Assembly (NCBI GenBank): GCA_017534815.1
Contig: JAFXVS010000026.1
Span: forward strand, 1-63,171
Length of the DNA stretch: 63,171 nucleotides
Direction: 5' to 3'
Source: Bacteroidaceae bacterium
GTDB taxonomy: Bacteria > Bacteroidota > Bacteroidia > Bacteroidales > Bacteroidaceae
Shown here: piece by piece, positions 36,578 to 44,920 of the stretch
How positions within the stretch are numbered: the first letter of the stretch is position 1
How the letters are laid out: each line of letters begins with the position of its first letter
Notes under the pieces: generated by a model
What the model saw: the letters and a program-made list of their open reading frames with translations, nothing else
The model's database searches: none
Told to the model about the DNA's origin: nothing
Translations under genes and position numbers: made by a program

Positions 36578-36638
36578 GATGAATAGTGAACTGATGATAA
36601 AAAATATTGTATATGATTTGTTCTTTAATTTACGGCGA

Positions 36639-36668
36639 CAAAGATACACAATCTTTTTCATATACAAA
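36639..36668 (-). promoter_or_regulatory. Promoter of the peptide-fimbrillin operon
   Basis: TTTG (36665-36668), an 18-bp spacer and TATCTTTG (36639-36646) on the minus strand, 62 bp before the 49-codon gene. Confidence 0.6.
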
Positions 36669-36731
36669 ACATTCGGGAGGATTTTTTCGTGTCCTTCCGA
36701 ATGTTCTATACATTATATAATATATATTACA

Positions 36732-37760
36732 TCACAGACTTTCCAGCATCCGCTTGAGCACGACGGTGGCGGAGATTTCGCGGTTGGCGGCTTCGGGGAT
36801 GACGATGGAGGTGGGAGCCTCGATGACGGAGTCGGTGACGATCATGTTGCGGCGCACGGGGAGGCAGTGCATGAAGAAGGCCTGGTTGGTGACGGCCATC
36901 TGACGGTCGCTGACGGTCCAGTCGGCATAGTCGTGGTAGTCGCCGAGCACCTTGCCGTAGTCGGCAGGACGGGTGACGCCGGGGCAGCTCCAGTTCTTGG
37001 CATAGATGAAGTCGGCTCCCTCGAAGGCGCGCATCTGGTCGTACTCCACTTTGGCATCGCCCACGAACTCAGGGTCGAGCTCGTAGCCCTCGGGATGGGT
37101 CACGACGAAATCGACGTCGGCAGCACGCATCCACTCGGCAAAGGAGTTGGGTACGGCCTGGGGAAGCGCCTTGGGATGAGGTGCCCAGGAGAGGACCACC
37201 TTGGGGCGGCGGTTGGGCGTGCGCTGGATGGCCTCGCCTCCGAAGAGGGGGTTGGGCTGGATGAGGGTCTTGTCCTTGTACTCCTCGATGGTGATGAGGT
37301 CGGCGAAGGCCTGGAGGGGGTGTACGGTGGCACTCTCCATGAAGAAGACGGGGCGGCCGCTGTACTTGATGAACTGCTGGAGGATCTTCTCCTCGTAGTT
37401 GTCCTGACGGGATTCGAAGCGTGCGAAGGAGCGGACGCCGATGACGTCGCAGTAACAGCCCATGACGGGGATGGCCTCGAGGAGGTGTTCGCTCTTGTCG
37501 CCCTCCATGATGACGCCGCGCTCGGTCTCGAGCTTCCAGGCTCCCTGATTGACGTCGAGCACGATGACGTTCATGCCGAGGTTGAGCGCCGCCTTCTGGG
37601 TGGAGAGGCGGGTGCGCAGGGAGTTGTTGAAGAAGATGAGCATGGCGGTCTTGTTCTTGCCGAGATGCTGATATTTGTAACGGTCGGCCTTGATGTCGAA
37701 GGCTTCGTCGAGGGCGGCACGCAGGTCGCCGATGTCAGATACGTGTTGGAAAATGTTCAT
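36732..37760 (-). CDS. argF': N-succinylornithine carbamoyltransferase-type enzyme
   Basis: The 342-residue enzyme transfers carbamoyl phosphate to an N-acylated ornithine, the Bacteroidetes variant of the arginine pathway. Family signatures are NSLRTRLST (46-54), GAWKLETERG (73-82), HPLQ, WAPHP and HCLPVRRN near the C-terminus. Position 90, proline in the B. fragilis succinyl-specific enzyme as I recall it, is Ser here (EGDKSEH). A stretch of about 20 residues (DKTLIQPNPLFGGEAIQRT) follows ITIEEYK and is absent from the recalled B. fragilis protein. The start overlaps the ybeY stop codon (ATGA). No other arginine genes are in the window. Confidence 0.9.
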   Translation of the reverse strand: MNIFQHVSDIGDLRAALDEAFDIKADRYKYQHLGKNKTAMLIFFNNSLRTRLSTQKAALNLGMNVIVLDVNQGAWKLETERGVIMEGDKSEHLLEAIPVMGCYCDVIGVRSFARFESRQDNYEEKILQQFIKYSGRPVFFMESATVHPLQAFADLITIEEYKDKTLIQPNPLFGGEAIQRTPNRRPKVVLSWAPHPKALPQAVPNSFAEWMRAADVDFVVTHPEGYELDPEFVGDAKVEYDQMRAFEGADFIYAKNWSCPGVTRPADYGKVLGDYHDYADWTVSDRQMAVTNQAFFMHCLPVRRNMIVTDSVIEAPTSIVIPEAANREISATVVLKRMLESL

Positions 37761-38206
37761 TGTCTTATGAGTTTATTCAATAGTTTCAGTGCCTTGTTCT
37801 CTTCCGCCTCCATCACTTCCCGTTCCCCCGGGCCTTTGTCGTTGATGCCGCAGAGGTGGAGGATGCCGTGGATGATGACGCGGTGGAGCTCCTCGTCGTA
37901 GGTGGTGCCTTGCTGCTCGGCATTGGTGCGGACGGTGTCGAGGCTGATGAAGAGGTCGCCGGCAATGGTGTCCTGTCTGCCAGTCAGGAGGGCGTCGTCA
38001 GAGTAGTCGAAGGTGATGATGTCGGTGTAGTAGTCGTGCTGGAGGTACTGGCGATTCACTTCGAGTATCTTATCATCGTTGCAGAAGATGTAGCCAATGT
38101 CCCCCACCCTCTTTCCGTAGGTGGCGGCCACGGCCTTGATCCATGCGCTGATGTCGCGGCGACGAATGGCCGGCATCTTGACTCCGTCTGTTTGATATGA
38201 AATCAT
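37757..38206 (-). CDS. ybeY: Endoribonuclease / rRNA maturation factor YbeY
   Basis: The frame is open further upstream but the ATG at 38206 (MISYQTDG) starts the conserved protein, 149 residues. The zinc-site motif is HGILHLCGINDKG (about 114-126), in which the usual third His ligand position is replaced by Asp, as in other Bacteroidetes homologs. DIITFDYSD and GDLFISLDTV are also typical. YbeY helps mature 16S rRNA and control ribosome quality. It is translationally coupled to argF' by a 4-bp overlap and lies 59 bp after the S41 protease gene. Confidence 0.93.
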   Translation of the reverse strand: MISYQTDGVKMPAIRRRDISAWIKAVAATYGKRVGDIGYIFCNDDKILEVNRQYLQHDYYTDIITFDYSDDALLTGRQDTIAGDLFISLDTVRTNAEQQGTTYDEELHRVIIHGILHLCGINDKGPGEREVMEAEENKALKLLNKLIRQ

Positions 38207-38223
38207 GGTTGTTATTTTTTCTT

Positions 38224-38257
38224 CGTGATAACGTAATGACGTAATGACGTGATTACG
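38224..38257. repeat. Tandem ACGTAATG octamers
   Basis: The stretch reads as successive 8-bp words ACGTAATG, ACGTAATG and ACGTGATT followed by ACG, between the S41 protease gene and ybeY. It resembles the stretch at 17028-17061. Confidence 0.6.
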
Positions 38258-38265
38258 ATGTTCTC

Positions 38266-39951
38266 TTATTCCGTCTTGATTCCCTGGAAGCGTTCCTCGT
38301 CCTTGATGGCTTCGAGGCCGTGGTGGTAGATTTCGTTGATGGGGTTGAGGATTTCGTAGTACTCCGAGCTGCTGAAGAGGTCGCGAGCCACCAACGCCTT
38401 CATCTGGCGGCGCAGGAAGGGGAGCGTGGCCTGAAGCATGGAGTCGGTGTATTCGATATTCTCTTCCTTGGCCTTGGCGAGGAGGATGTCCATCATCGTC
38501 TGGGGCACTTCGAACTCTTTGTTGAAGCGTAGGAAGCCGTCGCGGTAGCGCTCGTTGTTGACGCTCTTGTCCTCTATGAGTCGGGCACGTTCCTTGCGGA
38601 AGGCGCTGGTGTCGTACTCCTTGTGGAGCCGCTTCTGGTTGGTGTTTAGCCACTTGAGGATGGAGCTGTTGATGCATCCCTTGGCGGCCAGTTCGCGGTG
38701 GAGACGGGTGTAGTAGGTGGTGTCGAGCGGCACATAAACGTCGGGCATGATGCCGCCGCCGCCATAGACGGTTCGCCCGCCCTTGGTGGTGTACTTGAGC
38801 GAGTCGGGGAAGTGGATGCTGTCGGCACTCATCAGTTCTCCGCTGTTAAGGCGGTCGAGCATGTCATTGTCGTATTTCTGGCGGTCGCCCTTCTCGTAAG
38901 GCTTCTGGAAACAGCGTCCCACGGGGCTGTAGTAGTGGGCGATGGTCAGACGAATCTCAGAACCGTCGGGCAATGGAACGGCACGCTGCACGAGTCCCTT
39001 GGCAAAAGTGCGGCGACCCACGATGATGCCTCGGTCGTGATCTTGCAAAGCGCCTGACACGATTTCGGCAGCCGAGGCAGTGTAGCCATCGACGAGCACG
39101 ACAATCTTCTTGAGGTCGATCTTGTCCTTCCCGGCATGATATTCCTGCCGACCCGTGGTTCGTCCCTCGGTATAGACAATCATCTCATTATTGTGCAGGA
39201 ACTGGTCGGACAGGCTGACTGCTGCCTGCAGATAGCCTCCCGGATTGCCTTGGAGGTCGAGGACGAGGTCGGTCATGCCGCATTTCGTCAAGTAGTTGGT
39301 GGCTGTGACGAACTCGTTGGTGGTGGTGGAACCGAAGTTGCTGATGCGGACGTAGCCCGTATGGTCGTCAATCATGTAGAAGGCATCGACGGTATATACG
39401 GGAATCTTATCGCGGGTGACCTTGAACTTCTGGATACCATTGACGCCGGGACGTATGACTCCGAGGTTGACGGTCGTGCCCTTGGGACCACGCAACCGCT
39501 TCATGATTTGCTCACGCGACATCTTCACGCCAGCGATGGCCGTGTCATTGACCGTCACAATCATGTCACCCGCCATGATGCCCACCTTCTCGGAGGGGCC
39601 TCCCGTGATGGTCTGGATGACGACGAGCGTGTCCTCGTTCATATTGAACTGCACGCCGATGCCGTCGAACGACCCTGCCAACGGCTCGTTCAGCGCCTCC
39701 ACATCCTTGGCGGGTGTGTAGGTGGAATGCGGGTCAAGTTCGCTGAGCATACTGCGGATGGCCGTCTCCGTCAGTTGATTCATGTTGACGGTGTCCACAT
39801 AAAGTTGTACGATAGCGCCTTCCGCAAAGACCAGTTTGCGGAGCTGCGCATCAAGTCCTGGGACATTGGCCTGCTGTGCCATGAGGGGCATGGTCATCAT
39901 CAGGAAGCCTGCCACCACAATGGATCTTATTGTCTTGAAAATGGATTTCAT
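38266..39951 (-). CDS. S41 C-terminal processing peptidase with PDZ
   Basis: The 561-residue exported serine protease has a signal peptide (1-25, ending LMAQ). A PDZ domain (about 90-175: GSFDGIGVQFNM, KVGIMAGDMIVTVND) precedes the S41 catalytic domain with LVLDLQGNPGG, the Ser-containing VDGYTASAAEI and the Lys in RTFAKGLVQ, which form the Ser-Lys dyad. A C-terminal helical part (about 420-561) follows. Such proteases trim or degrade envelope proteins from the C-terminus. It is separated from coaD by 3 bp. Confidence 0.93.
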   Translation of the reverse strand: MKSIFKTIRSIVVAGFLMMTMPLMAQQANVPGLDAQLRKLVFAEGAIVQLYVDTVNMNQLTETAIRSMLSELDPHSTYTPAKDVEALNEPLAGSFDGIGVQFNMNEDTLVVIQTITGGPSEKVGIMAGDMIVTVNDTAIAGVKMSREQIMKRLRGPKGTTVNLGVIRPGVNGIQKFKVTRDKIPVYTVDAFYMIDDHTGYVRISNFGSTTTNEFVTATNYLTKCGMTDLVLDLQGNPGGYLQAAVSLSDQFLHNNEMIVYTEGRTTGRQEYHAGKDKIDLKKIVVLVDGYTASAAEIVSGALQDHDRGIIVGRRTFAKGLVQRAVPLPDGSEIRLTIAHYYSPVGRCFQKPYEKGDRQKYDNDMLDRLNSGELMSADSIHFPDSLKYTTKGGRTVYGGGGIMPDVYVPLDTTYYTRLHRELAAKGCINSSILKWLNTNQKRLHKEYDTSAFRKERARLIEDKSVNNERYRDGFLRFNKEFEVPQTMMDILLAKAKEENIEYTDSMLQATLPFLRRQMKALVARDLFSSSEYYEILNPINEIYHHGLEAIKDEERFQGIKTE

Positions 39952-39954
39952 GTT

Positions 39955-40398
39955 TTATGGTAGAAAATCTTTAACGTCTTTATGATAGGAAATCAGTTCG
40001 CGGACGATGCTGGAACTGACGCATGAATACTTGGCATCGGTGAAGAGGAGCACGGTCTCGATGCCGGTGAGGCGATGATTCACCTCGGCCATGTCGCGCT
40101 CAAACTCGTAGTCCTTCACGCTCCTTACGCCTCTCAGGAGGAAGCTCCCCCCTACCCTCTTGGCGAAGTCGGTGGTGAGTCCTTCGTAGGTCTCCACCCG
40201 CACTCGTGGCTCGTTCTCGAATGCCTTGCGGATGGCTTGCAAGCGTTCGTCGAGCGTGAACATATACTTCTTCTCGTAGTTGATGCCGATGGCGATGATG
40301 ACTTCGTCGGCCACACTCTCCAAAGCGCGGTCAACGATGTTCTTATGTCCGATGGTGAAGGGGTCGAAACTCCCTGCAAAGATGGCAATCTTGTTCAT
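39955..40398 (-). CDS. coaD: Phosphopantetheine adenylyltransferase CoaD
   Basis: The 147-residue nucleotidyltransferase makes dephospho-CoA from 4'-phosphopantetheine and ATP. The family motifs GSFDPFTIGH (9-18), LLRGVRSVKDYEFE and the late YSCVSSSIVRE are all present. It is cytoplasmic and forms hexamers in known cases. It lies between parE (51 bp upstream) and the S41 protease gene (3 bp downstream) in the leftward housekeeping run. Confidence 0.96.
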   Translation of the reverse strand: MNKIAIFAGSFDPFTIGHKNIVDRALESVADEVIIAIGINYEKKYMFTLDERLQAIRKAFENEPRVRVETYEGLTTDFAKRVGGSFLLRGVRSVKDYEFERDMAEVNHRLTGIETVLLFTDAKYSCVSSSIVRELISYHKDVKDFLP

Positions 40399-40411
40399 TA
40401 TTATTTTTTCA

Positions 40412-40465
40412 GATTATTCAGAATACTCGGATTACTTGGAGCATTCAGATTACTCTTCTTCGTCC
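40412..40465. repeat. 18-bp-period GATTA repeats after parE
   Basis: GATTA starts at 40412, 40430 and 40448, exactly 18 bp apart, with partial similarity between the units. The last one overlaps the end of parE (stop at 40450). Confidence 0.5.
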
Positions 40466-42417
40466 GCCAACTCTGTGTCCTCTTCTGGCTTGTCTTCCTC
40501 GATGACCAGATTGTTGATGATGAAGTTCTGACGTTGCATGGTGTTCTTGCCCATGTAGTATTCGAGCAGTTCCTTCACCTGATCGTGTTTGCGCAGGGTG
40601 ACAGACTCCAGTCGCATGTCGGCACCGATGAAGTTCTTGAACTCGTCGGGGGAGATTTCGCCCAGACCTTTGAATCGTGTGATTTCAGGTTCGGGACCCA
40701 GCAGCTCGATGGCCTTTTGACGCTCCTCGTCGCTGTAGCAATAGATGGTAATGAAGTCGCCCTTGCTGTCGGGATGCTCCTCCATATATTTCTCCAGCGA
40801 AGCCTTCTTGATGCGCTTCTTACGGTTCCTCACACGGAACAGCGGTGTCTGAAGGATATAGACGTGACCTGTCCTGACGAGTTCGGGGAAGAACTGCAGG
40901 AAGAAGGTGATCATCAGCAGACGGATATGCATGCCATCGACATCGGCATCAGTCGCCACGATGACCTTGTTGTAGCGCAGACCGTCGATGCCGTCCTCGA
41001 TGTTGAGCGCGGCTTGCAACAGGTTGAACTCCTCGTTCTCATACACCACCTTCTTCGTCAGACCATACGAGTTCAGGGGTTTTCCTCTGAGCGAGAACAC
41101 GGCCTGGGTCATCACGTCGCGACTCTTCGTGATGCTTCCGCTGGCGGAGTCACCCTCCGTGATGAAGATGGAGCTTTCCTCTTTCAGTTCGCCCTTGGGG
41201 TCGTTGAGGTGTATCTTGCAGTCGCGCAGTTTACGGTTGTGCAGATTGGCTTTCTTGGCACGTTCGCGAGCCAGTTTCGTCACGCCGGCAATCGCTTTCC
41301 TGTCGCGCTCGTTATCTTTAATCTTTTCTTCAATGATTTCAGCTACGTCGAGGTTCTTGTGCAGATAGTTATCAACCTCTGTCTTGATGAAGTCGCCCAC
41401 AAACTTGTTCACGCTGATGCCGCCGTTGGGCTCCATCGTGAGCGAACCGAGTTTGATCTTCGTCTGCGATTCGAACTGGGGTTCCTGCACATTGATGGCG
41501 ATGGCGGCGATGATGCCTGAGCGGATGTCGCTGTACTCGTAGTTCTTGCCGTAGAACTCCTTGATGGTTCTGGCGATGTGCTCCTTGAACGCGCTCTGAT
41601 GCGTACCGCCCTGAATGGTGTGCTGACCATTGACAAACGAATGGTATTCCTCGCCGTACTGCTGATTGGTATGCGTGAAGGCAATCTCGATGTCATCGCC
41701 CTTCAAGTGGATGATCTCATAGAGCGGCGTGGCATCCATCGTGTCCTTCAGGAGATCCTTCAGACCGTTGCGGCTCACGATGCGGCTGCCGTTGTAATAT
41801 ATCTCCAGACCTGTGTTCAGGTAGGTGTAGTTGCGGAGCATGTTGCTGACGAACTCGTCCTGGAACGTATAGTTGAGGAACAATGTATCGTCGGGCTCGA
41901 AAGAGATGTAGGTGCCGTTCTCCTCGTTTGTCTTCTCCGTCTTGTCATCGACGAGCTTTCCTTTCTCAAACACCGCCGTACGCACTACTCCATCGCGGTA
42001 GCTTCTCACCTCGAAACGGTTGGACAAGGCATTCACCGCCTTCGTACCCACACCATTCAGACCGATGGATTTCTGGAAGGCCTTCGAGTCGTACTTTCCA
42101 CCCGTGTTGAGGATGCTCACCGCCTCAATCATCTTGCCCTGCGGAATGCCTCGACCGTAGTCGCGCACTGTCACAGCTTTGTTCTCCATCACATCTACCT
42201 CAATGCGCTTGCCTGCCTGCATTTTGAACTCATCGATGCTGTTATCGACAATCTCTTTCAGCAGCACATAAATGCCGTCTTCCGCATGGCTTCCATCGCC
42301 CAATCGACCGATGTACATGCCAGGACGAAGACGGATGTGTTCCACCCCCGTCAGGGTGATGATGTTCGCATCATCGTAATTAGTTTCTGGGGTATTATTT
42401 AGGTTTAATTCTTCCAT
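40450..42417 (-). CDS. parE: Type IIA topoisomerase subunit B (ParE)
   Basis: The 655-residue ATPase subunit has the GHKL ATP-binding domain ([35 protein letters not shown]), a transducer domain, and a TOPRIM domain with [10 protein letters not shown] (about 438-447) and DADVDGMHI. The C-terminal region has [12 protein letters not shown]. In Bacteroidetes this type is annotated as topoisomerase IV subunit B. The partner parC is not adjacent. The start codon shares one base with the stop of the upstream acetyltransferase gene, showing translational coupling. Confidence 0.93.
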   Translation of the reverse strand: MEELNLNNTPETNYDDANIITLTGVEHIRLRPGMYIGRLGDGSHAEDGIYVLLKEIVDNSIDEFKMQAGKRIEVDVMENKAVTVRDYGRGIPQGKMIEAVSILNTGGKYDSKAFQKSIGLNGVGTKAVNALSNRFEVRSYRDGVVRTAVFEKGKLVDDKTEKTNEENGTYISFEPDDTLFLNYTFQDEFVSNMLRNYTYLNTGLEIYYNGSRIVSRNGLKDLLKDTMDATPLYEIIHLKGDDIEIAFTHTNQQYGEEYHSFVNGQHTIQGGTHQSAFKEHIARTIKEFYGKNYEYSDIRSGIIAAIAINVQEPQFESQTKIKLGSLTMEPNGGISVNKFVGDFIKTEVDNYLHKNLDVAEIIEEKIKDNERDRKAIAGVTKLARERAKKANLHNRKLRDCKIHLNDPKGELKEESSIFITEGDSASGSITKSRDVMTQAVFSLRGKPLNSYGLTKKVVYENEEFNLLQAALNIEDGIDGLRYNKVIVATDADVDGMHIRLLMITFFLQFFPELVRTGHVYILQTPLFRVRNRKKRIKKASLEKYMEEHPDSKGDFITIYCYSDEERQKAIELLGPEPEITRFKGLGEISPDEFKNFIGADMRLESVTLRKHDQVKELLEYYMGKNTMQRQNFIINNLVIEEDKPEEDTELADEEE

Positions 42418-43550
42418 TATTGTATTTTCTTCTTATAACATCTTCTTCTTTTATGCTGTCTCCGTTCGAAGTAAATCCACTGCTGCTGCACTTTGCTGTT
42501 CGACTCCAATTCGGGGTTCGTCTCCACATAATCATATCCTTCAGAGATGTAGATGGGCAACAGGTCGTAGAACAGAACTGCATTCACGCCCTTGCTCTGA
42601 TACTCAGGCAGCACGCCCACCAGCATCAAGTCCAAAGTCTTTGGCTTCTTGAACTTCAACGCCTTCAGCAGATGCCACCATCCGAAAGGCATCAGTTTTC
42701 CCTTCGCCTTCTGCAAGGCTTTCGACATCGACGGCATCGAGATGCCCACTGCCACCAGTCGTCCGTTTGCCTCTGTCACCAAGCTCACTAACTTCAGGTC
42801 GAGTACAGGCAGATACATCTTCACATATTGGTCAATCTGCTTCTGACTCAGTTCGCTGTAGCCAAACAACGGTTTGAATGCCTCGTTGATGACAGAGAAA
42901 ATCTCCTGTCCATATTCCTTGGCTATCCTTTTTGCTGACGTGTATTTCTTGATCCGGAGGTCATACTTCTTCATCACAATCTCCGCAATTTTCTTCAATC
43001 GCTCAGGCAGACCCGTCTCCTTCGGTACCGTCATCAGCATTTCAATCCAGTCGGCATCCTGCTCGAAGCCCAACCTTTCGATGTGCCTTTGATAATAAGG
43101 ATAATTGTAGATAGTCGCCATTGTCGAGAGTTCCTCAAAACCCTCAATCAGCATACCCTCCGCATCCATATCGGTGAAGCCCAGAGGACCCTGCATCGTG
43201 TCCATGCCACGCTCCCTACCCCACTCTTCCACCGCCTTCAGCAGCGCCTCGCTCACCTCCTCGTCATCCACAAAATCAATCCATCCGAACCGCACATTGT
43301 TCAGATTCCAAGTCTTGTTCGCCTTCTTGTTGATGATAGCCGCCACACGTCCCACCAATTTTTCATCCTTGTAGGCCAAGAAATAGGCAGCCTCGCAAAA
43401 CTCCATTGCTGCATTTTTCTCCGAGAACGTGTTCAGCATATCCTCGTAAAGATCGGGCACTGAATAGGGGTTGTTTTTGTACAACTCGTAATTAAACCGA
43501 ATAAACTGTTTTAGCTCTTTTTTCGACTCAACTTGCTTAATTGTCACCAT
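42417..43550 (-). CDS. GNAT-like N-acetyltransferase family protein
   Basis: The 377-residue protein resembles the conserved Bacteroidetes family annotated as N-acetyltransferase. It has a GNAT-like strand pattern ([18 protein letters not shown] at about 57-74, and [23 protein letters not shown] at about 310-330, quoted in part) and [18 protein letters not shown]. The substrate is unknown. It has no signal peptide or membrane span. The C-terminus is very basic ([15 protein letters not shown]). It heads the leftward run with parE, sharing one base with it. Confidence 0.8.
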   Translation of the reverse strand: MVTIKQVESKKELKQFIRFNYELYKNNPYSVPDLYEDMLNTFSEKNAAMEFCEAAYFLAYKDEKLVGRVAAIINKKANKTWNLNNVRFGWIDFVDDEEVSEALLKAVEEWGRERGMDTMQGPLGFTDMDAEGMLIEGFEELSTMATIYNYPYYQRHIERLGFEQDADWIEMLMTVPKETGLPERLKKIAEIVMKKYDLRIKKYTSAKRIAKEYGQEIFSVINEAFKPLFGYSELSQKQIDQYVKMYLPVLDLKLVSLVTEANGRLVAVGISMPSMSKALQKAKGKLMPFGWWHLLKALKFKKPKTLDLMLVGVLPEYQSKGVNAVLFYDLLPIYISEGYDYVETNPELESNSKVQQQWIYFERRQHKRRRCYKKKIQ

Positions 43551-43569
43551 TATTCACACAAATTTTCGG

Positions 43570-43577
43570 CAAAGATA
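43570..43577 (-). promoter_or_regulatory. -7 box for the acetyltransferase-parE run
   Basis: The minus strand reads TATCTTTG, followed by CCG, 20 bp before the acetyltransferase start. No clear -33 TTG is present. Confidence 0.5.
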
Positions 43578-43670
43578 CAAATTTTTTCACTTTTATTTTG
43601 CTCGTATCCTTAATATTAACTAATTTTACCGCCAGAAATCCGTACAAACCAATAAAAAAACTAAATCTTT

Positions 43671-44849
43671 ATGTGTAATCTAAAAGCTTTTATCATCGCA
43701 AGTGCAACGATGTTGTGCAGCATGGGTGCTGTCGCTCAGGAAGAGAGCAGCATAGAAGGCGGATACCTGGCTGAAGCGCAAGAACTGGGTTATTTGCCGT
43801 ATTCCTACAATTTCATTCAAGTGCAAGGCGGATTCGGAACTACATTCACCGATGTCAGCTGCTGGAAACTTCTCACCCCCACCTACAGCTTTGCCGTCGG
43901 ACGCATGTTCACCCCTATCATCGGAGCACGCATCCACGTGAACGGATGGAAAGCCAAAGGCGGATTCGACGATTACCTCTACAAAGGTGAACGCGGTGAA
44001 GGTTCCAACGCATCTGTGTTGAAGTACAAATACAGCTACATTAACACAGACCTCGACCTCATGGTCAACGTCTTCAACATCTTCTCACAGAAAGTTCACC
44101 GTCCCTTCGACCTTTACATGATTGGCGGTATCGGCGTCAACTACGCTTGGCACAACAAGCAGTTCGAAGGCATCATCAACAACTATGAGGTGGGCAGCGA
44201 CATCACCAACGCATGGGGACCTACCCAGAGCCGTAAGAACCTCCTCAGCCGCAATCTCCGTCTTGGTCTCCTTGCTGATGTCAACATCGCCAAGCACTGG
44301 AGTGTCGGAGCAGAAATCGACTTCAATGCTCTCGATGACCGCTTCAACAGCAAATTCAAGGACGCTGACGATTGGATGATGACTGGTCAGCTCTCTGTCA
44401 CTTATAAGTTCGGCTTCAAGCCAGCCCCCGCTCCCAAGGCTCCGGCAGTAACCGCTACCCCAGTCTATCAGGATACCAAGCAGGCAGAAACCGTTCCAAC
44501 ACCCGCTCCAAAGCCCGTTGTAGTCGAGACTCCAGTCAAGGAGACCATCTTCTACGCCCTGCGTGAGAGCGACCTCACTTCCGACCGCGAGAATATCTGC
44601 AATAAAGTTGTGGAATGGTGCAAGAAATACCCCAACAAGACTATCAACATCAGTGGTTATGCTGACAAGGGCACAGGCAATCCTAAGCTCAATGAAGGTT
44701 ATGCTCGTCAGCGTGCCCAGAAGGTTGCTGACATGCTCCAGAAGAAGGGTGTTCCTGCCAGCCAGATGAACGTCCAGTCCTTTGGTGACACCGTTCAGCC
44801 CTTCCCAGACAACGACAAGAACCGTTGCGTGATTATCGAAGGTAAATAA
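43671..44849 (+). CDS. OmpA-family outer-membrane protein
   Basis: The 392-residue protein has a signal peptide (1-22, ending AVAQ), an N-terminal beta-barrel (about 35-250; ends YKFGFKP), a Pro/Ala/Val-rich linker (about 252-285) and a C-terminal OmpA peptidoglycan-binding domain (about 290-392: INISGYADKGTGNPKLN, YARQRAQKVADML). It links the outer membrane to the cell wall and is probably abundant, as its C-ending, regular codon use suggests. It is a single gene ended by a strong terminator. Confidence 0.92.
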   Translation: MCNLKAFIIASATMLCSMGAVAQEESSIEGGYLAEAQELGYLPYSYNFIQVQGGFGTTFTDVSCWKLLTPTYSFAVGRMFTPIIGARIHVNGWKAKGGFDDYLYKGERGEGSNASVLKYKYSYINTDLDLMVNVFNIFSQKVHRPFDLYMIGGIGVNYAWHNKQFEGIINNYEVGSDITNAWGPTQSRKNLLSRNLRLGLLADVNIAKHWSVGAEIDFNALDDRFNSKFKDADDWMMTGQLSVTYKFGFKPAPAPKAPAVTATPVYQDTKQAETVPTPAPKPVVVETPVKETIFYALRESDLTSDRENICNKVVEWCKKYPNKTINISGYADKGTGNPKLNEGYARQRAQKVADMLQKKGVPASQMNVQSFGDTVQPFPDNDKNRCVIIEGK

Positions 44850-44871
44850 ATCGCGAACGACAATAAAATAT

Positions 44872-44910
44872 AACGAATGGGCTGACGCGCGTTAGCCCAT
44901 TCGTTTTATT
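44872..44910. terminator. Bidirectional terminator between ompA-like and CHAT genes
   Basis: AACGAATGGGCT (44872-44883) pairs perfectly with AGCCCATTCGTT (44894-44905), with further pairing inside. T-rich sequence follows on both strands. It serves both convergent genes. Confidence 0.85.
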
Positions 44911-44920
44911 CTCTCCCACC

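Noticed and set aside
36570-37901. 443-codon frame opposite argF'
   Set aside because: Shadow of a recognisable enzyme gene; the composition is the same D/E/G/V-rich type caused by codon bias.
38207-38677. Longer ybeY start (306 residues)
   Set aside because: The extra 157 residues are a Pro/Arg/His/Gln-rich stretch antisense-like to the S41 protease gene; the conserved family begins at 38206.
40075-41520. 481-codon frame opposite coaD and parE
   Set aside because: Antisense to two conserved genes, with no recognisable motif or promoter.
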